Shown here: positions 48,703 to 62,620 of the stretch, piece after piece
How the letters are laid out: each line of letters opens with the position of its first letter
Position numbering within the stretch: the stretch's first letter is position 1
Assembly (NCBI RefSeq): GCF_024679245.1
Contig: NC_090178.1
Span: 4,323,702 to 4,387,701 of the forward strand
Direction: 5' to 3'
Source of the DNA: Pseudorasbora parva
Lineage: Eukaryota > Chordata > Actinopteri > Cypriniformes > Gobionidae
Length of the DNA: 64,000 nt
The notes under the pieces: generated by a model
What the model was told of the DNA's origin: nothing
What the model saw: the letters and a program-made list of their open reading frames with translations, nothing else
The model's database searches: none
Position numbers and translations under genes: made by a program

Positions 48703-51385
48703 GGCCCTACCAGACACCTGGTAAAAATGCACTTTATATGCAACACCAGGAGCGACGCAAGTGTTTTTTTTTTTTGCTAGTTTCAACCAGAAGCAGTTGT
48801 CATGTTCACGTCCAGCTCTTCATTATTTAAATATCAAATGCACTGGCGCATCTGTTCACTGATGGCCGTCTGGTCTGAACACCAGGTGTGTTCAGGAGCA
48901 TTGTTGGAGCGTTGCTATTGTAAGGAACTGAAAACCACTGACCATTGACCAACACACACCTGCTCTAAAGTCAATTGCGTAGTATTTTTTGTGTTATTTA
49001 AAGGCCATGTTAGTAATATGAGCCTATACGCGGTTGCACAACGCACATACACTCTGCTTAATACACACACAGTGACATACATTAAAAATTAAAGATTCAT
49101 CTCTGGAGAAGCGTTCAGTCTTTCTGCCATGTTAATAGTAAATCCGCCATAGTGCAAGTGCAATTGGCTTTTAAACGGAATAGGAGATGAGACTCTGATT
49201 GGCTTATTGCACGTTACTCCCAAAACACACCCATGATTTATTTTTGTACAAGTTAATATGATTATTTAGTGTCTAAATTAAAACTTTGTAATATACTTTA
49301 ATTAAAAATTATATTTAGTATTCTAAGAAATCACTCATTTAACCTGGTGAAAAACAGCTGTTTTCAGCAAGCCGTTTCTGTGCATGTGTCTTTTATGCTA
49401 ATGAGCTTTGCTCACCCCGCCCCTCTGTTCTGTGGGGGCTTTGAGTGTGAAGCGTTGCTTAGACAACAGGAGAAAGTTTGACAACACCAGTCTCTCAGGA
49501 TACATCTATGTAAGTTCAACTGTATCAATTCGATATATCAGAGATATCAACATCAAAATGGCTGCTTAGACGGCATTCTGCTCCAGCGTATCCACAATGG
49601 CGGACAGCTTGAGCTCGCTCAGGGTGGGTCTGAGCTGAAACACTGCTGTCAATCAACAGTCGTGGGAGGGGTGTCCGATCATGTGACGTCACACATCGAA
49701 CGGCTTGACTTCAGAACGGCTTGACTTCAGACAGGTGAAAACATGTAAGGAGATTAGGGCTGCACGTTTTCAAGTTTTTCATTAACCGTTAACCGAGGCC
49801 CTTAGCGGTTAATACTCGGTTAACCATAGTGTGCGTCAGGGTTATTATTTTTAGTTTATTAATTTGACGACCGCCATCTCCGTAGTGAACGCGCCTATAG
49901 ACAGAAAGGCACATCATGGATTACATAATTAGAGAGTAGCCTATTTCTTTTCGTTTTAAATTGTTAAAAGACATTTCAAGCTTTCTTAAAATATATTTCA
50001 TGTCTGTGAGGCGTACGCTGAGTTTCGTTAAATTAGGATGAGATACGCTCCAGTTCACGAGCAATGCAAGCGGCCGCGAGGGAATGTAGTCATTCACAAG
50101 TTTCTCACTTCAAACTTTCTTTCTTCTGCTCCGTTATGCACAGCGCGCGCGGCTCCCGCTCTGCTTCTGCCCTAATGCGACTTTTAGTCCAGTGTGACTT
50201 ATAGGCCTTTATGTTATTTTCCTCTTCATGACGCATTTTTTGACTGATGCGACTTATACTCCGGAGCGACTTATAGCCTGAAAAATGCGGTAAGCACTGC
50301 ATTGCAATACTTGCATTTTGCTCCGTCACTCTCAATTTTAAGGTGCTCCCACGCTGTACTTTTCTTTGCCCGCTTCATGTTAGAAACATAGACTGTAAAA
50401 AAATATGGACGTAGTGTCCGTGACGTCACCCATAGGATTCCGATAAGCCGTTCTGAAGCTTAAAGTATGGCCGAGCTGGGCGTTGCCATCTTGTGAGCGA
50501 GTCATCGCGTGTCACTCCCGGATAACAGAAAATGGGCAAAAAGGCGGGATGTGCGCAGAGCTGAGGTGACGCAATAACTATAGACGGCGGATAAATTGCT
50601 ATCCACTTGTAACCACGCCCTTAATTATGCAGAGCCTTAAGGCTTTATATAACGTAAACGAATGAGTTATAAAAAAATTCACCCCCCTCAGAGTTGTCAT
50701 GAAGATCAAAATTAGCCTTATAAGCCAAAACCACAATTTGTACCAGGCTGTAAACATGTTTTTTTCTGCTTTAAAGTTGAGAATTTTAACATGGGGCTCA
50801 ATGAGATTCTGCTCCCTTCTGGAGCCTGTCCCTAGTGGCCAGTTGAGGAATTGCAGTTTACATTACTTCCGTATTGGCTTCAAGAGAGATCGCGGGAGGT
50901 TGCCGCTTGGTTAGAAACTAAGCTGGTCATGACTTCTTCTTGTGGATATTACAAATGTCTGGGAGCGCTCTGGCGGTCTCTATTGGTGCAAAAATATATT
51001 ACAACTTAATTCAAAGCACGTCATTGACGCCACTTAACCGAGCAAAATGTTTGACTCGGTTACGCAATTTTTAACGGTTAATCGGTTAATCGGTTAACCA
51101 TGGACACCCCTAAAGGAGATTAAAAAAACACTTGATGGATTTGTTTCATTATAGGATGGTTGTGTACAGTCACTAGTACCAACACAAATTGCTGTATAAT
51201 CAACTTGTAAAAGTGCATGTACCATTATATGACCCCTTTAAGAGACGAGGGACAACCCTCTTGGACCATGTGCCGAGCGCTCCAGCTGTTTTTTTTCCAT
51301 CGTTAAACTAGCAAAAGTGGATTCGGACATGCCCTAAGTGTACCTACGCCATACGCTTCAGACCATGCACTCAGATCATTATAAT
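48703..51385 (+). repeat. Repeat family A, copy 2, split by nested insertions
   Basis: The left part (48703 to about 49250) and the right part (about 51255-51385) together correspond, in inverse orientation, to the continuous copy at 4279-4605 plus its outer end. The interruption of about 2 kb contains a second repeat and a hAT-like element. Confidence 0.7.
49755..51112. mobile_element. hAT-like element, 1358 bp, perfect 8-bp target duplication
   Basis: Starts TAGGGCTGCACG and ends GGACACCCCTA. AAGGAGAT is exact on both sides (49747-49754 and 51113-51120). CGGTTAACC motifs repeat near both ends. It contains a further repeat piece (GACTGTAAAAAAATATGGAC at about 50391, through CTTCTTCTTGTGG at about 50944). 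No transposase frame. Confidence 0.8.
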
Positions 51386-53794
51386 AGAGCTCTTTAAAAT
51401 AAGAAATAGTCATCTTTAATTTCATGGTGACTTTAACCCCTAAAATGTGCAAAAAAATTCACTTTATATGTCAGTTAGCTGAGAATGGCAGCCAAAATAA
51501 GCTTCCAGCTAAATAAGAGCTAAAAGAGTTTTGCTTTTTCCTTTTACACATGCAGAAATAACCTAGATATCATGAGATTTGTGATGCAAGATTTGTGTGA
51601 AACTTACACAATGCAAACCCAAGATGGAGGCGTTAAAAAGCAAAGCTCTTTGAAACCCAAACAGAGCTGCGGCTCCATTGTAATGATTCCATATACACAT
51701 GATGGCAATAAACAATGACATCTAACTGGGGTGCGGATATTGACTAAAGAGTTAAAATTCATAGCGGCCATTTCTCAAAGCCATCCCAATAATTACAGCT
51801 CCCTTTTCTGCTATTAAACATAGTTTTTTCCCCACCTTGTCGTCTTCTTTTACTGCCAATAATTGCACTGCTGAAGCACAAATCCATATTGTTAGTTCCC
51901 GCCGTGGCTTGCGTTCGCTTATGGCTGCTTTGTGTTTTGTTGTAATATGCTATAGCACAATTACATACTTCAGTGAAGCAGGGATGGTGATCTTCTCTCA
52001 GTGTGTCTGATTATGTTTTATTACAGTCGTTTTTCATTTGTCGTCGTCCATATCACTGTGCGGACCGGAGAGACTCTGTGAGCTGCGCTCCACACCTTCT
52101 CTGCATCGCTCTCTTTTTCTATGCTCTTTTTTGCTCTGTTTTGCACCCTGTAGGTATTGTGTGCCCACATATCTTTTTCCTCGCATTCTGTTTCCTCCCA
52201 GGCCACATTGGCGGTGGTGAGGCCAAGAGAAGGCCATGCAGCGCTGCACAGCGTGGGGTTTTTAGAGTGCAAATGCAGAGGTAGACGAAAGAGCACAGAA
52301 AATATGTGTGTGTTTGCGTATTATGCATGAAATGAGGTGTGTAGCCACGCACATGTGTGTCGGTGAGATAGAGAGCGGCGGTCCTCAACTGGTGGGTTGC
52401 GACCCAAAAATGGGTCACGTGTCTTTTCTGATGGGTTCACGTACTTTAGGGAAGAACACAATGCTAAATGCAATAATGAAACGCAGCTAACCATATAATC
52501 ATGCTTTGCTGGGATAACAAAACAAGCTTAAAATAGGCTCTCCTAAAATAGGGTTCAACAAAACCTACACCAGCTGTGTGTGCCTCTTGTTGTAAGCTGC
52601 AATTTTTACAGCCTCGAGATGTATGATTTTGTCATTTTATAAAATCAAATTGCATTTAAAAATTATTTTTACAGTGTAGTTGGTAAATGAGAGCTGTACA
52701 ATACACTTTTTGTGTGTTTATTTTATGTAAGTGTTTATTTGCTGTAGACAAACACATGTACAAATGCACTGATGCTGTATTGTGTAATTTCACTGTGTAT
52801 CAGTGTTTTATTATTTGATTGTAAAATGCCCTTACCAATGTTCGTCATCAGCCCATTTTGCGGTGTGGTTTCTTGGCCGCCAAAGAGTGTGCATTGAAGC
52901 AGACATAAAGCCTTGAAACATGACTTACTGATAACTGATAGTAATAATAACACTTTTTTACACTTCCAGCCCTTTCTATAGACCCTTGAACTTGGCAAAT
53001 AGGACAATGCACACAGCCGTATTGTGCCATCAGCCTATTTCATGTCATGGTTTATCTTCCGCCTGACAGGATACTTTAAATTGGACATTTAGCCTTGAAA
53101 TTAGAGGTATACCCTAAGGAAAACAGATTTTTAGCAAATATATCAAATGTATGTGCATCCATACTATCATATTCTTCATAGTATGGTAGCAGTTTATGTA
53201 AAACTAGAAATTGTAATGCACAAGCACGCAAAAAATACTTGTGCGCATATGAATAGTTTCTCATGGCCATGTATGGTGACACTTCGAAAAAATCAATGAA
53301 TAGCCCCCTGAGAATTTTTTTTTATTACTGAAGACTGTACTAGGCTATATACCAAATATAAAGATAAAAACGATGCTGAACAAACCATTTATGTTTGAAA
53401 ATCTACAGAGAGGTTTGGAAATTTGAGTCCGGAAAAGTATTTTGAAATGGAAAATGTGCGGGAATCCTGATGCCTGTTTATTCTCATCATAGTTCGGTAC
53501 AGGCGTCAGAACCGTGTCTCCTCGCAGCAGATCTTGGTTTGTGTGTGTGTGATGGAGGGATTACTGCCGCTGTTTTGACTCCTTTAGCTCTTTATTGAGT
53601 TCTCAGCTGGTCAAAATACCATCATATGAAGTTACACACCTACAACGAGTGTATTTATCCAAGAACACAGGATTGTTTTGGATGTTTGGTATGCTCCGTC
53701 GTGAAATAAAAGTCATAAAAGAAGACCAATAAGGTTGTGAACAACAAGTGCTTTTAGGTTCAGAGATAAAATGCCAATGTGAATGCTAAGCGGA
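51386..53794. other. Intronic DNA, mostly unassigned
   Basis: GGTGGGTTGCGACCCAAAAA at about 52391 resembles the end of a dispersed element, with related CGGGTCGTGACCCAAG at about 55910. Several open frames at 52003-52490 lack content. No coding signal. Confidence 0.4.
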
Positions 53795-54020
53795 CCAGGG
53801 GCCTATTGCACAAAACTAGGATAAGGGATTCAGCCAGGATATCTTGGTGATCCTGGCTTAATTTATCCACTAATATAGAGTCATTTATCGTTATTGTTCT
53901 TGGTGTGAGTGTGCCTTCAGGGTACGTTTACATGACAACGGTGTACTACATTTAGATGACAAGATCACTAAGATATCCCGGCTTAATCCCTTATCCTAGT
54001 TTTATGCAATAGGCCCCTGG
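53795..54020. mobile_element. Palindromic MITE with about 45-bp terminal inverted repeats
   Basis: The ends read inward CCAGGGGCCTATTGCACAAA then ACTAGGATAAGGGATT, on both sides with few mismatches. The symmetry extends outward into AGCGGACC/GGTCCGCT. The centre contains a GATATCYTGG/CCGGGATATC-type second inverted pair. No coding. Confidence 0.75.

Positions 54021-55277
<1,257 letters not shown>

Positions 55278-55362
<85 letters not shown>
55278..55362. repeat. (TA)n microsatellite
   Basis: A pure TA array ending in ACACATACATACACACAC. Confidence 0.97.
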
Positions 55363-55368
<6 letters not shown>

Positions 55369-56059
55369 CATACACACACACACATTTTAAAAGCAAAAAA
55401 TATAGAAATTATACTGTAAAAATAAATAATTGTACAATATAAGAGGCAGTTCTTTTAGGTTTTGTATTTTTCCCCACCCTTTTTAATCTCCCTTTGCCTT
55501 CTCTAGTTTATTTTAAATGTTCCTGTGGTGCCGTGAGTTTTGACGTTTGATGAATATAAGGTCATTAAAGCTGCATTCCTAATAATAATGATAACAATAA
55601 TTATATCTACAACATATCATATCACTCTGCAGGGCATTTCATCCAAACGCCCAAACATTTACGAACACATGGAACGAACATGGCACTGACGGGTTAAATG
55701 ATGGATGAATTTGAGCCAATATACTGTCGTTTGATTGAACACGCAGCCTTTGACATCAACATTTATAACACATGTGGGAAGCATTTTCTCCTCCATTTGT
55801 TGTTAAGCCCATTTATTTTGCTAGTCCATCTATGCAGAAGTTATTTGCTTTAGCATTGTTCTTTCCCAGCAGTCCGTGACCCGTCAGAGCAGACCTGTGA
55901 CCCACTTTCGGGTCGTGACCCAAGCTACCTTTTCTGTGTGATCTTTCCGAGCTAAACGCGAACAGAGAAATTGAATTAAAAAATGCTTTTTATATCTTCA
56001 CTGCGAGTGGTAAATAAAATTGTCAGAATCTGTCAACAGCCTGACTCCCTCCCTCCCTC

Positions 56060-56061
<2 letters not shown>
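55363..56061. other. Intronic DNA, nothing recognised
   Basis: Non-coding. A repeat-end-like CGGGTCGTGACCC lies at about 55910. Confidence 0.4.

Positions 56062-56128
<67 letters not shown>
56062..56128. repeat. (CT)n microsatellite
   Basis: A CT array in a longer pyrimidine-rich block (56046-56150). Confidence 0.97.
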
Positions 56129-56131
<3 letters not shown>

Positions 56132-57288
56132 CTCCCTCTCACTCACACACACACACAGCTCCGCTCTAGATTGAAATCTGGAAACCCATTTGCTTTCTTC
56201 CTTTTCTCCCCAAGCCAGGCCACGTCAGGCAGTCGGCACACGTCCTCTTCCACACATTTCCTCCTTCACCATTGTGCCTTTACGCTTTACTCTCTCTCTC
56301 TTTATATCCCCTTACCGTCTGCTGCAAGGTCTGTGGAGAATTTGGCCAAATTACCTGTCATAGCTGCAGCTACGTGTAAATAAGGCAGGAAAGTGTGTCG
56401 CTTTGTGTCTCTTTCTCTCTCCCGTCATCCTACATCCCTCTCTCTCTGCCGCACATCTCACCATTTCTCTGTCCATCTCTCTCTCTCCGTCCATCCTTTC
56501 CTTTGTCCTAAGACGAAGATGTCAGTCTCTGTCATATTTACATCATACTGTGAAAGCGGACACGCGTACTTTGAAACGGGCCGCTGACAACCTGTTATTT
56601 AGCAGAGGATCCCGAGCGAATTAGAAATTACAGCTACTAGACCACGTTTCCCACTTTTTCCCAAACGGATAGAAAGCATGTAAGGATCAGAGCACATGTA
56701 TTGTGTATTCATGTGATCATGTGTACTGAGAACCAGCATGAGAGGAACATTTTAATGCTAATATGTTGCTCTTTTACAAGACGTTTTTTAATAACGTATG
56801 CGATTAATTCAAAATCCTAAAGCCCACTGGCAACTATAGTTGCAGCAGTGTACAGTTGTCGTTTTTCTTTTGTGAGTATTTTTCTAGATGTTATCAATGT
56901 TTTATGTCTCAATGACATGCAAGAAAACAGTCAAATAAAGGATTTTAAGGAGGGGAAAAAGTTCACTTCACTTCCTTCCTGTCACATGAGGCTGTCAACT
57001 CCAACTGCCAACCATTCAGAAAGATTTGAGCGCAAATGTTTTTTTTTTTAATGCATTAAAATCATTTTTAATGCAAATAAATTACTAAAGTATGCAAATT
57101 GCCACATTCTGTTATTTTCCCACCAAGTGGCGGACAGGCAACCTACTTCATGCCCAGACCCGGCGCCAGACACAAATAAGATCAACCTCATTGCTTAATA
57201 ACATTAATTATGTATTAAATGGACAAAAAACAAGTAAGTATTAACGTACCACTCCACTGAAACGATACAACACAGGAGCTGTAAAGCA
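56129..57288. other. Intronic DNA, nothing recognised
   Basis: A pyrimidine-rich stretch to about 56510, then unique-looking sequence without coding content. Confidence 0.4.
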
Positions 57289-57297
57289 TTGGACCTA

Positions 57298-57773
57298 TAG
57301 CCTGACAATCCAGACCCACATCCAGATGTTTGGTCTGGAAACTCACCATAGACAGGGCTCAATCCGAGGGGCGGATAAACGGTTGTCTTTCAAACTCCCT
57401 CTGCACGCGATAGGATAGCGCTACAACCAACCAGAGCAACGAAGGTGAAGCAGAGCTCGTTGAAGCTAGTAAACGTGAAGATTAAACATTCGCCGTATCC
57501 GGTCGGCAAAACTCAGAACACATCTTCCCTTCTTAAGAATGACTTCAGTGCCGTTCTTTGTTCTTTGTTCTTTGTTGTCGCCAGTTTCTGTGTTTACTAG
57601 AAGCACAACTCGGCCTTCATAATGTTAAGTCCCGCCCACCGACTCTATACACGATGTGATTGGCCCGACCAGGGTTTGGTTTTTACAGCTCAGAAGGGTA
57701 TTGAGAGTTGCTAGACAATACTTGCGGCATATTAGATTTGCTGCCGCTAGGGTGCGTCTAGATTTCTAGGCTA
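57298..57773. mobile_element. Repeat family D, copy 2: 476-bp element with perfect 9-bp target duplication
   Basis: Starts TAGCCTGACAATCCAGACC and ends GTCTAGATTTCTAGGCTA. TTGGACCTA is exact on both sides (57289-57297 and 57774-57782). In inverse orientation it matches 27491-28014 through GGGCGG, CGCGATAGGATAGCGCTAC, CCGCCCACCGACTCTATAC and ACACGATGTGATTGGCCCG. Non-coding. Confidence 0.82.
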
Positions 57774-57782
57774 TTGGACCTA

Positions 57783-58720
57783 ACCTACTGAGGCAGTCTA
57801 AGCACACGGGGCTCAACATTAACGCTTGTCCGGGAAAGTGGAGTTTTTAAAGTGTCAAGCGAAAGATAATTGTACTTGCCCAAAACGGACAAGTAGCCTA
57901 GGCTGATTAAAAGTGCAATAAAAAAGGGAATCACTGAAATGTGATAATGATTCTGTATTACGTTAGTATAAGTGGTGATAGATAGTGCATAATAATATAT
58001 AATGTAATGTTAGTTTAGTTAAGTTAGTTTAGTTAAACTTTATTGTCTGTTCAGTTTTTACTGGACGGAAATTTATCTTTGACGCTGCCAATCCATAAAA
58101 TACATAAACACACAGACCAAGTAAATACCTTACCATTACAATATATGTGTGTATGCATGTAACTCATGCATTTTCGCATATGTGTACAAGCACTAACCCA
58201 TATAAATATATCGAAAATACTTTAATTAAGAATTTGGTTTAACACAGTCACCGCCGCCAAAGGAACAAGTTGATATTCCGAAAGGAGGGCCTCAAAGTAA
58301 AAAATGGAGCGGATGGGTTTGGTCAGATTATACTGCAATTGCCTTTTTTCCTTAAAATGTGAGAAGAGCTCTTGTATTGTACCGTGTATTGTATTATTTC
58401 TGGCCGGTAATCTTAATTAAATCATTAATTACTGATGCTAACAAGGTTGCACTGTTGAGTCTCTAGGAGAAATTGAAATAAATGAGCACCGCTCACACAG
58501 AGAAACTCTGTAAAACATTGCGGTAAAAAATTAAATGTGAAGTTTATGACAAATTATACAGTTAACAACATCATACAACCAAAAGTGCAGAAAACCATCA
58601 AGATTGAAAATGTGACACTTATTTCTATGACAGTTCCATAAACAAGCCATTAATATTAAGTCTCTGTTTTTGTTGTATTTTAGCAGTGAAAATAGTTCCA
58701 AACAAAGATCACACCAGAAC
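57783..58720. other. Intronic DNA, nothing confidently recognised
   Basis: GTTAGTTTAGTTAAGTTAG runs at 58009-58037 are simple repeats. No coding. Confidence 0.4.
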
Positions 58721-58725
58721 TGTAA

Positions 58726-60265
58726 GGCCGGGGACAGACTGCAAGCGTGCCTTGAGCGTCTCGGCAGCGTGGCGTGTCCGTTTTTATTTCGGGTGCCATG
58801 TTAACCGGTTAGAGCTTGCATACTGCCTGCGTCACACGCGCGGCTCACGCGCAGTAAACGCGTGCATGCTTCAAATAGAAGAGACGTCTATTTTTCACGC
58901 GACATGCGAGCATGTTGGAAACGTTTTCAGGCAAAATAGAATATGTTTTTATGCCATTTTGACACGAATACATATAAAAAAAAAGACATTTTCATGTTTG
59001 AAAGTCTGTAGGTTAACATAAATGCAGATATAGGCCTAATTGTAATAATAAACAACAAAATAATTATCAATTTTGAAATTTTAAACCTGTCAATACAGAA
59101 CAAAATATTCTGTAGCCTATTTTGCCGTCAATACCATAGATATGTATGGTCAATAGTAGGGGTGTCAACAATAATCGATTCGGCGATGCATCGCCAAGCG
59201 GGGCATGAACGATTCAGCATCGATGCGGCAAAGTGCCATAATCGATTATGTGCAATTCCCCGGCAATGTCTGATACCCAATGATGAAGTGACGTTTCACT
59301 CATAGTTACCTCTGACAGAAAACGAAACAATAATTATAATCTGCAAAACTTGAAATGGGTTAGTGATTTACTTCAGAGAGCAAGTACTAAACACAATCAT
59401 ATGTTAGTGTCAGTGTCTCTTGATGATGGATGTGGTCAAGAAGCTGTCAGTGATCAAAATATTGATTTTGAAGACGTTGAAAATGAGTTTGGAGAATATG
59501 CTCGAGATGGCGAATATGACGCAGATGCTGAATCTACTGGTAAACTCTGACAAGGTCATATGATGATGGTATTAAACATCTGCTCAAACTGAATCCTTCC
59601 AAGCTCCAAAAGGTAACGAAATAGGTTTTATTTTATTCTTCTGTAGCTGTTACTCTAAAAGCAGGAGTTTTATATATTATCACGACAGGTAGAGGTCTAT
59701 CCATGTTAAATATAGATCTGGGTCGCTAACGACCTGAATATGTAAGAATGTTTGGTGAAACAGTCATGCATTTAAGGGTTAATTGCATTTTATTTAATTT
59801 TATTTAATTACATTTTATTTTATTTAATAACTTTTATGTCAAAGATACAGGAGACACATAGCAGCCAATACAATCTGTTGTTTAATATCTGCTTGTATTG
59901 CCTCATGACTGATGAAAAATTTGCTTTGTGTGCAGTAGAATTTTGATGCATTACAATGCATCGTAGAATCGAATTGAATCGAATCGTTACCTGGTGAATC
60001 GTAATCGAATCGAATCGTGAAGGCAGTGCCAATGCACACCCCTAGTCAATAGGCTACTGCCGACGTTGTCTTTGCTGTATCAATAGGCAATATATTTATA
60101 TTTAACATGAAGTATAGGGCTTCCCTGTACATTAATAGCAGCAGCAGCGCTGCGTCAGACACGCTTCTGGTGTGCAAAGACAGATCAAACACCACGCAGC
60201 CGCCCCGCAGCTGACACGCAACAGAAACGCCACGCTCACACCACGCTTGCAGTGTGTCTCCGGCC
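58726..60265. mobile_element. PIF/Harbinger-like element with TAA duplication, split by a hAT
   Basis: The ends read inward GGCCGGGGACAGACTGCAAG and GGCCGGAGACACACTGCAAG, each continuing CGTG. TAA flanks both ends (58723-58725 and 60266-60268). Without the inserted hAT and one duplication copy it is about 640 bp. It is rich in CACGC/GCGTG motifs. No transposase. Confidence 0.75.
59157..60044. mobile_element. hAT-like element, 888 bp, perfect 8-bp target duplication
   Basis: Starts TAGGGGTGTCAAC and ends GCACACCCCTA. GTCAATAG is exact on both sides (59149-59156 and 60045-60052). Subterminal ATCGATT/GAATCGAAT repeats are present. A short plus-strand frame at 59350-59550 is acidic (DFEDVENEFGEY) and could be a transposase exon relic, but no catalytic motif is seen. 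Confidence 0.85.
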
Positions 60266-61482
60266 TAACGCATTTTACAGCAACACATTTCCATGCTTCC
60301 TATTGACAAACCAGTCAAATCCCTATAAAACAAATTTTTAAGCATCAGACCAAAACATTTTTTTTAAGAGTTATGTATATACAAATTGATTCCTAAATGG
60401 TCAATTCCACAAATGGCACTGTCAGTCATGTCTTAAAGGTTAATATAGTTCACCCAGAAATGAAAATGTGATGTTTATCTGACTATCCCCAGGCCATCTG
60501 AGATGTAGGTGTGTTTGTTTCTTCAGTAGAACACAAATGAAGATTTTTAACTCTAGCCGTTGCTGTCTGTCAGTCGTAAAATGCATGTGAATGGGTAACA
60601 TTTTAGAGTATAAGAGTTAACAAACATACACATATGAATCCATATTAAACCCTACGGCTCGTGACGACACATTGATGTCTTAAGACACGAAGCGATCAGT
60701 TTGTGTGAGAAACCGACTTGTATACAAGCTCCTTCAGTATCGCATCATACACATATAATCTCCTTCAGTATTATCAGATGCTATCGCGTTCTCCGGAGAT
60801 AATCAGCCTCCTCCATCCCCAGCTCCTCCTCTCGTCCAGTCAGGATTTGGCATTCTGATTCCTCCTGAATTAGGCTAAATTCCCAAATTATTTTGTACAT
60901 TTAATATCAACATTAATGATATCTGCAATACATTATGTTGGTTCTGTTCTGTTTATCCCCAGGGCATCTAAGCACAGGGAGCTCTTGCCCAGGACAGAGG
61001 CATAGCGCCAATTCAAACTACACGCTAATAGTCAATCAATCATCTTTGACGATAGTGGTCCTGACAGAACTGCATCTGTCTGTGTTAGTAACGAAATCAA
61101 ACCTTAACAGCTCTTGACTAAAGAGCTTCAGTAGCTTTAATAAGAATCAGTGTAGGCCTATAGTTAATCGTACTATTGTGTACAGTGATTTTGTTGACTA
61201 GAAAAATAAGCTGAACGTCAGAATATGTCAGAATAAGGTGTGCTGTGTCTGTCGTTAGGGAATCATTTGAAAAGACTGAAATTGTTCAATCTGATGGTTT
61301 ACGTTGTTTGATATATTAAATGATGACACAATATACTGTATGTCTACAACCTGAGAAGGAAAGAAAAGATCTATATTAGCTTAGGAGAAGCAATCGAGCT
61401 ATGAAAGACATCTTATTTGTGATTTTTCTGTCCTATAGGCATGACCTCTCCGCTCAACTTTAAACTTAAATCTTGTTTATCC
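60266..61482. other. Intronic DNA with a family B copy
   Basis: 60423-60600 is family B (TATAGTTCACCCAGAAATGA, AGTAGAACACAAATGAAGAT). The rest is non-coding and unassigned. Confidence 0.5.
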
Positions 61483-61486
61483 TTAA

Positions 61487-61670
61487 AGGTGAAGTGTATC
61501 ATTTTGGTATCATCAAACAGAGCACCCATGCGGTTAGGAATTGGTCAGCAAAACAGGTATATCTACCATAAAACCCACGGCATTGGTCAAGTCACTGTTA
61601 TGTTCTTCAAACAAACAGATTGCAGTTCTGTTTGCTGCCTCTAGTGGCGCTGATATTTCACACTTCACCT
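61487..61670. mobile_element. TTAA-flanked MITE, 184 bp
   Basis: AGGTGAAGTGT at the left and ACACTTCACCT at the right are exact inverted repeats inside TTAA (61483-61486 and 61671-61674). CCTCTAGTGGCGCTGA near the right end resembles the GGAGGGCGCC block of the 2721-3371 element, suggesting related families. Confidence 0.75.
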
Positions 61671-61674
61671 TTAA

Positions 61675-62620
61675 GCCTGTTTGAGGTGTAAGTGTGGGGT
61701 CATGGCACTAATTCAGGATTTTAACTTCTTTCCTTTTTCTTTGCTGTGTGTGTGTGTGTGTGTGGCTTCCATCCGGCACAGGTGCTCAGTGCTAGAGTTC
61801 AATTTCTAGGTTGTAAGGTGTAATCACTCCTTGCTCAAGGGTTGCAGGTGCAATGGGAATGATTTGGGAGTGGGGATGGAAGGAGCCGCGGGAGGAAGCG
61901 TACGAGAGCCCTGAGGACCAACAGCCCAATCCGCTGAGATTTATTGAGTCCACCCTCTAAAATCACAAGCCAACAGCGTCGTGACATCCTGATAAATGTG
62001 GAGGGGTGTTTGGGTTATTTCTGGGCCCTTTAAGGCGCCGCCGGGGAGCAAACACTCTGGCAACCTTCCTAATTCAAGGACTGTGGTTTTAAAAAGTGAC
62101 CTACTTCATTCTTCAAAGACCACCGTCTCTCTCTCGCTGTCTTCACGCAGCGGTTCGGAGATCTGAACGAGAGAAAGAGAGAGAGAGAGAAGTGCAGATC
62201 ACAAACCAGTGTGTTTGAGGAGCCATGTTTCAGGAATGAAAGGCTGCGAGTTATAAAACACTTGTGCAGTATTTAGTGCAAAAACATGAAAATATTCACT
62301 CACCGGCCACAGTTGAACTACACCAGGAAATATACGCTCTGCTTAGTGTGTTTAGTATTTTAGTACATTTTTGAATTTAAAAAAATATGTATTATTGTAT
62401 TGTATTTTATTTCATTTCATTTATTTAAAATATTTTAATTATTATTTTATTTTATGTTTTTTTAATTATTATTTTTTGCATATTTTTTTATTTTCTTTAA
62501 TTTAGTTTTAGTGAAGTACAGCTTACACACATGCCTTTGTATACAGAGAGTAGTCTGTGAGGTAAATTCACTAAGTGTCAGTTGTGCTGTATTTAGTGTA
62601 AGAACATGCATCCTACTTAC
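61675..62620. other. Intronic DNA, mostly unique
   Basis: A short TG array at 61746-61763. 61790-62200 is low in repeats and non-coding. 62380-62510 is A/T-rich. Confidence 0.45.

Noticed and set aside
52003..52490. Cluster of overlapping frames, one Cys/Leu-rich and membrane-like
   Set aside because: Open frames on both strands with no homology signal or splice sites; pyrimidine-rich DNA yields Leu/Cys/Phe by composition.
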